A DNA stretch of 64,000 nt from Branchiostoma floridae. Its lineage: Eukaryota; Chordata; Leptocardii; Amphioxiformes; Branchiostomatidae. The position numbers were made by a program, and so were the translations under genes. Location: positions 18,844,621-18,908,620 of the forward strand of contig NC_049993.1 of NCBI RefSeq assembly GCF_000003815.2, given 5' to 3'. Below, in pieces: positions 54,362 to 64,000 of the stretch (position 1 is the first letter of the stretch; each line of letters starts with the position of its first letter). The notes beneath the pieces were generated by a model. It saw nothing but the letters and a program-made list of their open reading frames with translations. It was not told the DNA's origin and did no database searches.

Positions 54362-54649
54362 GTGCAGAAAAGTTCCAAAGCCATGACTCATTCTCATATG
54401 GACAAAAGGCTCCTGGGCGGTACCTTAAACAGACTGTTGCAAGGGTCAACGGAAGGTTACATTCATGCCTTTAAATATCAGAGTTACCAACCTAGGATTG
54501 ATATATTCAAAAATTCGTACTTTACCAGAACTATCGTAGAGTGGAATTTGTTATCACCAAGTACAGTAGGGGCATCTTCTCTGGGTAGTTTTAAAGAACG
54601 CTTGCAGATAGATGTGCAAAAGTTAGATGTGACGGGTCGTTCAGTGTAG
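54362..54649 (+). pseudogene. LINE (CR1-like) RT protein C-terminal fragment (unit 2)
   Basis: Counterpart of 26394-26690, here without the internal TGA: WNLLSPSTVGASSLGSFKER reads through to a stop after GRSV. Still only a C-terminal scrap. Confidence 0.65.
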
Positions 54650-55314
54650 TATAACCAGCTGCTGCCGCACCGCGTGCCTGCGAAGCTGCTGTGTAACGCC
54701 AAGCGGTTATACCGGCTATATTGATACAGATTATGACAGATACATGTGCATTAAGACGCACCTATGTCAGACCAAGCCGCTTCACACATCTTCGATATAA
54801 TTAGAAAGATAAACATCACAAAATATAATCTACTTCAATCGTCCTGTCCGTGAGCTTTGACTTGATGACAAAACCGTCCTAAGGACATATTAACTTTGCT
54901 GGTTTTCAGCAGGGTTGACACCAGCAAAAGTGCTTGGAGGGTCTCAATGGGCATAAATCATATTGTTTAGACCCAGACTGACAGATCACTGATTAAATGT
55001 AGCTTACAATCGGCTTTGGCTTAATTTGGCCCTTTGTTTTGTTTTTTACCACTTTATAATCGTCACTACGTTGCGTGATGAACTAATTAATCTTTTAATC
55101 GAATGATCGCTATTTTTAAGTATTTTTCACAGTGTAGCTCCCCAAGTTGCCAGTTCCCTCCCCCTTTCCCAATTATACAAACTTTCCTCCTCCAGAGTGA
55201 TCGGCGAACAGGCAAGCACAGAACAGACTGTTTAAGCCTTCACCAGGCCTTCCTAAGGGGGTATGGATCGTAGAAATCCGCAAAAAGGGGAATATTTAGA
55301 CAGAGAGCTTTGTT
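54650..55314. other. non-coding boundary region of units 2 and 3
   Basis: Near-identical to 26691-27354. No feature recognised. Confidence 0.5.
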
Positions 55315-55710
55315 CTAACATTTTTCCTGTTTGACATTTCCTTGTCGCCATTTTGTTGTGACGTATGAACCAAACATTTGATAGACCCATTCCAACTATT
55401 TCAGCTCACATGGACTAAATCTTCACCTGGTAACTTGTAGGGTAACAGAGAAGAAGTTGATTGACTCACCTTAGTATGGAAGGAAATATTCAGTCTGCAA
55501 ACTCCTTTAAGTTGCAGAGAGGTTGTCGTAACTGACTGTCTTTCAGTGTGTTCTTCAACTCTTCGCTGAGGTGGTTGGACTACCTGAGATTATTTTTATG
55601 GCTTTGAGTTTGGGCTGAAATGCCCACAGGTGATACCTGTGGTAGTTACTCGTTCCAACTGTCTGAACATAATGAGTTGTTTTTGTCTGCACTGCATGTC
55701 AGCTACCTTG
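55315..55710. repeat. recurrent 0.4-0.55 kb repeat, copy 7 of 7
   Basis: Near-identical to 27355-27745, upstream of ANKRD13C-like copy C. Confidence 0.8.
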
Positions 55711-55913
55711 GAGTTAGTCATTTTGGAGTTAGAATAGGCCTGCCTTAAATCTCTGGCACAGTTGATGAGCTTCAGCCATATTTTTTTATAGCTAGAAGTT
55801 TGCAGAAATTTACAATCGCCTGGTAGTTGAGCATATTCTTTGGCTGAGAATCTCCCCCCATACATTGGATGGGGCCAGTGACCTTTGAACAATTGGCTGT
55901 TCTCTGTATATAA

Positions 55914-55947
55914 TACTCTCCAAGCAGAGGTTAGGCTCTGGCTGTTT
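55914..55947. mobile_element. left half of the TACTCTCCAAGC MITE (copy C)
   Basis: Only the left arm is present (TACTCTCCAAGCAGAGG to GGCTGTTTTTA). It then joins GCGCCTAGCATGGGAGCC, equivalent to copy B near 28680. The right arm and ANKRD13C-like exon 1 are deleted between the two. Confidence 0.8.
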
Positions 55948-56489
55948 TTAATGCGCCTAGCATGGGAGCCACCCTTTTGGCTTTAGTAAGCTCTCTTGGC
56001 ATGGGAAGCCACAGAAAGTGCATACTTAGCTAAAAAGGCCTGAGCACCGGCATGCTAAGAACAACCAAGAAAACATACTAAAAGCTACAATGTAGAAAAG
56101 GCGCGCGCGCCCTGGGGTATGGCTCTAGGAGTAACTGAGAGAGCATATTAAAGCTGAAAAGACTGGTACCAAAGCTATCTGGGATATCAAATGTTACCAA
56201 AGTTGTTGATAGAGATGAATGCAGTTACAGTTATGATAATGTACAACAGTTACTTTAACTACAATGTACTTATGATTCAATTAGAAAATGGAAGGTACAG
56301 ATTTCCACTAGATGCTCTTTTTACTAGCCTGTGTTTACACAAGCTCTCGCCGGCTGGGCTTAATGACCCCCCCAATCTTAGGGCCGGCCGCTAGGGGCGC
56401 GATTTTAGTCAGGCTACTCTTTTTACTTGAATGTTCAGTACAATAAATAACCATTAAATGGAATGTGCTCCCCCTCTTTTATCCCCCAG

Positions 56490-59400
56490 CAGCCCTGTGT
56501 AAGGAGGGAGTCCATCCAGCCCCCACCCCCCTCTCCTGTCAGCTGGGACGAGTACGTCACCGCACCTTCTGGAAGGTCAGAGGTCACATTTAAGATCCTT
56601 AAACAATGTCTGGTACTTTTTATTGGGGAATGAAAAGCTATGATCTGCATGCTCTGATAATTTTATAATATCTTCATTTTATAGTGCAGAGGTTTAACAT
56701 GTAGCTCATCAGTCTCGGTATGCTTACTTTAAGTTTTTTTTTTTACTAAGTGGGTTTACACTAATGTCTTACATTGAAGGGAAAAGGCTCATTAAGATTT
56801 TTGACATCGTCTTTGCATCGTTCTCAACTGGGATTTTGTCCCTTTCTTTTTATAATTGACTACACTTCAAACTAATAGTTGGGTGTCCTTGCAAGTTGGT
56901 CCTTGCAAATTAAAGCTCTACATGATTTACTGTTCCCTAATGGTGTTAACTGTAGATTGTTGTTCATTGCAACAGGGTTATACGATTGGGGATTATTGGC
57001 TTTATTTCTATTCTTACCTGTTGTAACAGGTGGCCACACCTGGGCAGACCCATGGTCGTCAAGGAGACCAGGAAATCTCTCAAGGCAACTGTTGCCATGG
57101 TAACTACTTCTCTCAATGTTGTCTAAATGTAAAACTATGTAATGTCAATTCCTAGCGTCAGACATAGACAGCATAATACAGTCTGTCCTTCAACAGTTGT
57201 AGCTCAGGGGATACTTACACAGATCTGCTTATATTTGAAGTGTTTGTTTTTCTTCCTTCTTGCTGCAGAGTGAAGAGTTTCCTATCAGACTAGACAGGTA
57301 CGTTATGATAAGTTTTTCCTCCTTCTGATCCCTCTTGTAAACAAAATTATCATACATGTACATGTATGTAAGTCAAACACACAAATCTAAACGTAACATT
57401 TGCTGTAAGGTCGCTTTTGTCTTCTTTGGAATTATAGAACTTTTTGGTTTGATTATGCTGCATTATTTTTGTTTTGAACTGTAGATGAAATTTTGAGGGT
57501 TATAAATTGTATTCAGGACAGACTCTGATGGTGTTCTTTTAAAGATCCTCTCTCCCTTTAAACGTCAACACACGACTGTACATGTGTGTTACTGTGAGTG
57601 CGTGAATTCTATTGATAGGTTATTTGGAGGAAAGACCCCATTAATTTCTCTCCTCCTGCTGCAGGTTGCTGGATGTTCTGGAGATCATCGCTCCCTTTAA
57701 GCACTTCCTGAAGCTGAGAGAGTTCATCCAGCTGAAGCTGCCGTCAGGATTCCCTGTCAAGATAGGTCAGTCTTCCCAGCATGCTTTGGTTTGAGAAAAA
57801 CTTTGGCAAGCTCATCATAAGTTCAATGATTCATTACCTTATCTAAGGAGTCAAGCAAATTGTTTCCTCCTCTTTGCTTCTGTCAAAGTAACGTCTTGAA
57901 AGACTAATAAGGGATGAATAAATCTGGTCTGTGTGGACAGGAGTTCACTATAGACAGGATGTTTGTCTCAGTGAGAAAAATTCTGGTCACATTGAAATTC
58001 TAGTTTTATTCTAAGCATGAATACCAGTCCCAAAGTGCTTCTGAGATTTTCTTGCCATTTGAACCGCCGTTTTTTTGTATATTAAAAATGCTTCATATAT
58101 AGGTGAAGTGGAGGATTTTTTATATTTCATTTGGCAACCTTTGAGAAACTCTTACCATGCATGTGTCTGAAACATCATCAGTCGTTTTCAAGTTTGTCTT
58201 GGAACACTGTGTATGATTGTCTTGGAACTGAAGTCGGTCCCTTGTCAGGTATTAATTTCATGCTGACTAATTGGAGGTAATGCTCCAGTGGAAACAGGAG
58301 GACTTATTAATAAGTCATTTGGCAACCCTCAAGAAACTGTCCTTAGGTACTGGCCCATTTGTCTGAAACATGTTGTCTTTCAAATTTGGGAAGTCTGATT
58401 CCATTTTGTGTTCAAACTGCAATTGTGCCAGAACTGAAGTCAACCCCTATCAATTTGATGGTGGCTAATTGGAGCCTGAATGCTCCAGTGGAAACAGGGA
58501 GACTTCTGTCCATGTCTAAGTAATTGGCACCTGCAGCAGAGTGATCCACATTCCTGCTGACTGTGAGGTGGTTAGTGAGAACTGTGAACCCAGACTACAG
58601 GAAACATGGTCTAGCTACATGTATGGCTGATTACTGAGATCAGCTGGGGATGGCAGTTGGAACAAGCCTAGAAGTGTAGTAAGGCCAAGGTAACTACTTA
58701 CCAGGCGGGTTTGCGGAAACGGCTGCCCGGTCGGTCGACGGAAACGGCTGCCCGGTCCGGTCCGGAGGTTGGTTTTGGGGGTTTCAAGTATACCAAATGT
58801 AAACAAGATGGCTTGCTATCGCAGCAGTATTTAAGTGCATTTCTCGTGTAGGCTGTAAGTAGCGCTAATATCGTAAACATTACCGTAATTTCGGAAATTC
58901 GAAAACACAAACACGGCGTAATTTCGAACTTTGTACACGTTTTCGGTGAACACCAGATCTTGGTGCTACCAGCTCATTAACGCTAATGACGGTCGATATT
59001 GAGCCGCGCCGTGTCCTCACCGTAAGAACTGATTTGCGCCTTGATTTTTGTTTCAAAAATGTAATCCCCAACACTAGTTTTATAGTAATATACTCTGGAA
59101 TGGGAAACTATAGGTTGGATTGATTTGATTCATCGGAAGTTTTCGGCATTCCATGCGGCACACATTAACGTTAGGTCGTTGACCCCGAAATACGCAGTGC
59201 GTGTGGCCACGTTGATGTGTGAGGCGCTTCTAATAGGGGACAGTAGTAAACTTAATTATTACTTGTTCTTCGGAATAGCTTTAGACAAATAAGATGTGGC
59301 TATTGATCAGAGTATGAGTCATTCGTGTTCAAGATTAATTGCTAACTAAGAATTTTTCTCGAGCCGACCGTGGCCACGTTGTTTATGATATTATGATAAT

Positions 59401-61321
59401 ATCGGGTGTATTTTTGCAGCTAGTAGGTACCCAAAGTGTAATGAGGCTGTTTAACATGGTCGTGGCACCTCCTCGAGCACGGGACCCCCGTTTTACGTCC
59501 CTCCCGGAAGACGATTTCGTGGAAAGCTTCGTGAGGCTACAGCAATCCGGACGTCCTTGGTTGGGGGACTCCCATCCAAGTACTATGCGGACCGCGTGTT
59601 GCTTAACTTCCGAGATCGAGGGATCAGGTGTACCAACGCGCCACGCGGCCGTTATATCGCGGTGTTATTTGGGCTCTAGCCGCTCTGCTGATCTGAGATT
59701 GGATGGGATTATGCTGAGTTTCAGTGCTTTGACCACGAACACATTTATTAAATCCTTGGTTAAATCTTTACGATCTTTATTATCTTATCATTCCCGACAT
59801 GTGAGAAGATAGTATCGTGATCAATCAAAGAATTGTAGTGGGGGAAATCTTCAGACACTGGTGAAATCGCCATTTTTATCTTTCAAGAATTCAATGTTCG
59901 ATGACAAGTTTGCTTACGGGGAGGAAAGACTACGGCGGAGCCATTTTCGTGTGAAGTAACAAAATTATGTGAAAACATTGTACAGGATTAATATATAATT
60001 GACTACATTAGTTTAAACCAGAACCTGACACAAAAAAATTGAATCCATGCGCTTGTAAATGTACATTTTAGTATTAATTTAACTAAATTTGAATTCTTTT
60101 ACAGTTCTTAGACATAGTTTCTCCTCGGACATGTCAGACAGCTCGGCGCGGTAGTGCTGTCAAAATTGATCGATTTTTGTCGCTGGCGCCCGTGGCACAT
60201 ATGATATACTAGATCAAAGGACCGCCACCCTGTACAACCTTGACGTAGCAAACTTCTGACGTTCTGTACTGGGGGACGTTCTAATAGCAGCAGCTGGGGA
60301 CAATCTTACCAAGAAATGTCAACTTAATTTTTTTTTCAAAAGATAAGTAAATTGGCCAGCTTCCTTTGAACATTTAACAACATTACATCTAACAACCGTT
60401 ATGGAATATTTAAGTAGGCATTTTGTTTACTTCACTTACACTGCTGTATGTAATACTCGAAACCCCCAAAACCAACCTCCGGACCGGACTGGGCAGCGGT
60501 TTCCGCCGACCCCTTACCAGGCACGTGTATTTCATTGTATGTGAGGAATAGGCAAATGCCCTAGGCCTGCATGTCTCCCCTGTTTCTTGGTAAGGCGTAG
60601 GCAAGCCATTTTGATTTCTTCATAACTTGTAGGAAAGCCATCTTATTCACCTAACTCATAGCAGGGTGGTCAAACTTTGTCTCATTGCCTCCCTTGAACT
60701 TAATGTGAATTACATAGGAGTTATCCTGAATTTGGCAGTAAGTGTAGACAGGAAACCCCCATGTGAGCCCTCAGTGATTTGTCCAAGAATCAGCTGGGAT
60801 CTTTGTGTCCATCACCAAATTAAGAAAGCTATTGGCAGCTGTTGAACAATCTTAAAGGATTTGAAAGATGCAGGAAGGAATTGTTGAAGGGGACTGACAT
60901 TATATTAGTAACACTCAAGATAAGCACATTTTCAGTTCTTTGGATTCTGTATACACAGTATGTTTCAAAACTATGTGTACATAATCTCTTTATTTTTCAC
61001 TCAAGGACTGGAAGAGTGGCCACTTAATTATGTGTGGATCATTAGCAAAATAACCAATGTCCAACCACAAAAAGGTATACAAGTCTGTTGTACCAAGTAT
61101 AGAGATAACCTCCTTGGTTGTATGGGTCCAAATGTACGTCTAAATGAAAAAAAATTAAGTCCAAATTTTCTTCTGTTACAGAAATCCCGGTCCTCCCGAC
61201 CATCACAGCCAAGATCACTTTTCAGGACTTCCAGGCGAGAGACTCTGACTTTTACCCAGAATCCTTCTTCCACATCCCCAACAACTTCAAAGAAGACCCT
61301 AACAGGTTTCCTGACTTGTGA
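56490..61321 (+). CDS. ANKRD13C-like 3' exons, copy C, lacking exon 1
   Basis: Exons 56490-56575, 57030-57099, 57269-57297, 57665-57765 and 61182-61321 (TGA at 61319-61321) correspond to exons 2-6 of copy A, with matching phases and good splice sites. The exon coding REHLSAEDLKKNKELL is missing, deleted with the right half of a MITE. That exon ends in phase 0 and begins in phase 2, so its loss also breaks the frame with whatever preceded it. The last intron has grown to 3.4 kb by a long-TIR element insertion and unrelated sequence. Within exon 2 a synonymous change makes TGTGTAAGG, a possible cryptic donor. The frame itself is open over all five exons. It may be a pseudogene or use another upstream exon. 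Confidence 0.7.
57766..58696. other. intronic sequence of copy C with a diverged tandem duplication
   Basis: Two related segments about 190 bp apart (near 58125 and 58314) share GTCATTTGGCAACC, GTCTGAAACAT and AATGCTCCAGTGGAAACAGG. No exon seen. Confidence 0.55.
58697..60522. mobile_element. 1.8-kb long-TIR element (Mutator-like?) in the last intron of copy C
   Basis: CTTACCAGGC at 58697-58706 and 60513-60522 flanks 58707-60512. TIRs of roughly 85 bp include GCGGAAACGGCTGCCC and CCGGAGGTTGGTTTTGGGGG at the left, with the complements at the right (60450-60510). Long TIRs and a 9-10 bp target duplication fit Mutator-like elements. No transposase seen. The interior is more GC-rich than its surroundings and holds the 5S-like sequence. 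Confidence 0.8.
59535..59655 (-). pseudogene. 5S rRNA-like sequence
   Basis: On the minus strand about 120 nt keep 5S landmarks in order and at the right spacing: ACGGCC near the 5' end, GATCTCGGAAGTTAAGCA (box A region), TAGTACTTGGATGGGAG (intermediate element/box C region) and GATTGCTGTAGCC at the 3' end. The 5' third and the segment after GGGAG are diverged, and no T-run terminator follows directly. Total length equals a 5S gene. Could be a 5S pseudogene captured by the element, or the head of a 5S-derived SINE. Confidence 0.8.
60523..61181. other. remaining intron before the last exon of copy C
   Basis: From about 60690 it matches copy B (30285-30925), with a CCCTTGAACTTAATGTGAAT landmark. 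No other feature. Confidence 0.5.
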
Positions 61322-64000
61322 TCAACTTTCACCCCTGTGGAGCAGTGGACCTGCCCAACATCTGCCTTCTTCTGTCTCGGTCTGGACTGGTCTATTTATG
61401 GAAAAAGGGCTGGTTGGTTGGTTGGTTGTATCATAGTTTTGTCCCCTATTGTTTTTGTTGTTTTTTTGCAATGTGAAACAGGACTATAGAAATGATAATT
61501 ATATTATCCTCTTCATTTTCCAAGTCAAACTACTTGCAGAAAAAGGAATCTTGGGCCATGCAAATGATGCTTCCAACAGTTTCTTAACCAGAGATTAAGG
61601 TTGAAATACAAAATTACTGAATGTATCCAAAATATTTCTCAAGTTAACATGTACAGATGTGCATTTTTAAAGGACACAGAATTCTACCATTGCTTTATTG
61701 TTGTATTTAGAATTGTGCAAAAAAGTTGAATATGTTTAATTAACCCTTCCCTGCTGAGTTATGCTATATCATGATGCACACTAAGCAGATGCAGGGTTAA
61801 CCACAGAGTCAAGCTTAAGTTTGACCACAAAGTGCCATGACTTTGTATAGGAAATATTGTGTTGTACATATAATATCTGAATACGTCTGACTTAACGTTT
61901 AACTTTAATGTCTTAAGATTGTTAAAGAGGTTTTAAAAGGGCAGGGATTGATGTCTGTGGTGTCTGTGTACAATTTGGTACAAGAAGGTGATTGCTGAGC
62001 ATGTGACCAATGCATGTACCCAAAAGGCATATGAAAATTGGATTTGTGTATACAATATAACCCTTGATTTTACAATCGGAATATGATGACTTAAAGACAA
62101 CAAAACAAAACAAATGTTTAAGTATTAAGTTCTTTATGTTTGAAATTTGTTGATATGTCAAATATTTGGCTGCCCAGTGGTCAGTCAGCAGTCGCAGAAA
62201 GTGGGTGTTGGTGTTGGGTGCGGAAGGGTCGGGCTGGCAACTTTCAACCTACAAAAAATGTAATTTGTGCCTACTAGTAGATGAAATATTCAAGGTGGAA
62301 ACTGTAAGATATCATGCCTTATATGAGACACAAGGATGACATGTGTTGGGAGAGATATAAACTGCAGGGGTTATGGTGTTTAAGATTTACCCCTTAAACT
62401 GCCAAACCTGGATATTTCCAGGATAGCGTATTCCCCCGAAGTTGCACAAAAACCGGAAGTTAGGGACATCAGCCTTGTTCGGGGGGTTCTTTTTGGAGGT
62501 CAGCAGCCGACCCTGGCACTGATAGCATTTTATAGTGCTGAAACTCTGTCAGTTTAAGGGTTAAGTACTGTTTGAAGAGATGATGTCACTGCAGCAACAA
62601 GTCTGTATATATATTGTACATCTGTTGTATGTAAGGTTATGACAAAGGCTCCAAATGAAACTTCATGTATTACTGAATGAAGAAGTCAAGCACATTAAGT
62701 TTTCATATGAAGATTATCTTTCACTGGTTTGTGAGGGAATCCAGTTTTGAAATTCCAAACTTTGAAGTTTGTAATTCTATCTCCAGCTACCTGAAAGCAA
62801 TCAAAATTCACCTGACAGGTAGAAAAAATGGCTTCTATCAAACACCAACTTCAGCTTGTTAAGAAAAAAGAAATACAGCAAATAAGCCCATCACTGATGT
62901 TATATAAAACACCATTTGGATAAAGAAGACATAGAATATACTAGATGTTTTGGACAACCTATTGTAGCAGTTGGTAAGCTCTTAAGAAACTTTTAAGATT
63001 TGATAAAAGGTTTATCTAAAAGATTTGATACAGGTGATCATAACTGTGAGTCTTGTGTACACATAGTTCAGAGAAAGATTGAATATATGCATCTCTACAA
63101 TGTTCCATGATAGCCTTCTTAGCAGGCTCTACGACTCTTGCTTTTTGGGGGCCTGTGTGTGTAATGTGCTTTTGCTAATGGCAATTGTCAGGATTAGTTC
63201 ACAGTATTCAGTTTTTTGTGGGAAGTTGACCATGCCTAAGCATTTTTTTTTCAAATTTCCTTTTGAAACACCAAGATTAAGCACAAGCTCTTAAGGGGCA
63301 ACACACTCTGGAAAATGGAGTAATGAGAATTGATCTGCCATCAGAAATAAAGCACAATTTATCCTGAATAGCCTGAATTGTAGAGCCTGCTATAACTTAG
63401 TATAAGGAGGCTATTCCATGACATAATGTCATGTATCTACCTCAGACAGGATTGTATGTTGACATCTCTTAGCCTGGGTGCCATCCTCCGTAGTAACCAC
63501 CAACTCAATCTTAATCAACAAGCAAAAAAGTTGCAGCAGAGGATGTTACCCAGGCTAGCTATCTCTGAGCGCTCTGCAGATATCGATGTAGAAAACAACA
63601 TGTACTAGCCTGGGTGCCATCCTATTTGGTTGATTGGGGCTGCCATACTCAAAAGAGCATGCATGGGCTTGAGCCTTAGCTGGTGGTGTATGCATGGGAG
63701 CCCAGGGGAGCTAGTATTGCAGCCCCAATATGGCAAATGTCACATGTCCAAAGTGGGGCCTGGCCGGGCTGTTTCTGGAAACGAAAAATGTAGAATCTGA
63801 TGTAAAATTATACACAAATATTGTACACAAATATCATTTCTCTTTACGTCTTGTGTAGTTTGATGTCTTTTGTATCATACTTTTTGTTCCCAAAAGCTGC
63901 CCGACCGGGCCCCGGTTTGGAAAGGTAACCCAGGCCTAAATAGCTTATTATTGGCACCAAGGCACTGTACATGTGTACAGTACTACTTGTATGTATATCA
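61322..64000 (+). other. downstream/3' UTR-like region of copy C, cut by the window end
   Basis: Follows 4047-6900 and 31066-34080. No coding region recognised. AGCCTGGGTGCCATCC palindromes occur at about 63471-63560 and from 63607. Confidence 0.5.
62391..62560. mobile_element. 170-bp MITE with CCCTTAAACTG termini
   Basis: CCCTTAAACTG at the left and CAGTTTAAGGG at the right, absent from the matching places in copies A (about 5333) and B (about 32080). Target duplication not clear. Confidence 0.7.

Noticed and set aside
59339-59812. 157-residue plus-strand ORF
   Set aside because: It runs antisense through the 5S-rRNA-like sequence, lacks an ATG at its start and has no family resemblance.

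Overview
The window looks like invertebrate deuterostome nuclear DNA, most probably a cephalochordate (Branchiostoma, amphioxus). The basis is short exons with GT-AG introns coding for an ANKRD13C-like protein, a large single-exon leucine-rich-repeat (LRR) receptor, CR1, Penelope-like and Tx1/L1-like retroelements, many small TIR elements, and two 100-N assembly gaps. There is no bacterial or viral gene organisation. The species call is inference. No database search was possible.

The window is built from a tandem unit of about 27-31 kb. Unit 1 covers about 0.4-27.3 kb, unit 2 about 27.3-55.3 kb, and unit 3 starts near 55.3 kb and runs off the end. Each unit has, in order: (i) plus-strand exons for the C-terminal part of an ANKRD13C-like protein (A 1754-4046, B 28500-31065, C 56490-61321); (ii) about 3.4 kb of downstream sequence shared by the copies; (iii) a 43-bp minisatellite in minus orientation; (iv) a single 145-nt plus-strand exon (10124-10268, 38558-38702) coding for the middle of the same protein; (v) the same minisatellite in plus orientation; (vi) a minus-strand LRR receptor gene (12806-14761, 42649-45399); (vii) a 10-12 kb repeat-rich stretch with a TTAA-flanked MITE, a TTAA-flanked foldback element, Tx1/L1-like and CR1-like fragments and a recurring 0.4-0.55 kb repeat.

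The ANKRD13C-like copies are unequal. A has all six 3' exons, B lacks the fifth, and C lacks the first. No ankyrin-repeat exon was seen anywhere. The two LRR genes have a signal peptide, LRRNT, 17-18 LRRs, LRRCT, one membrane span and a tyrosine-rich tail. The 42.6-45.4 kb copy also has five 32-residue Ser/Thr/Pro repeats and an ITAM-like tail motif. The 12.8-14.8 kb copy lacks the stalk and loses the tail motifs to a frameshift.

Units 1 and 2 differ by several clean insertions with target-site duplications: a 1.74-kb TIR transposon in unit 1, and a CR1 element, a Penelope-like element and a Penelope-like hairpin in unit 2. A 1.8-kb long-TIR element in the last intron of copy C contains a 5S-rRNA-like sequence. 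Much of units 1 and 2 is so similar that two haplotypes placed in tandem by the assembler is a serious alternative to true duplication.
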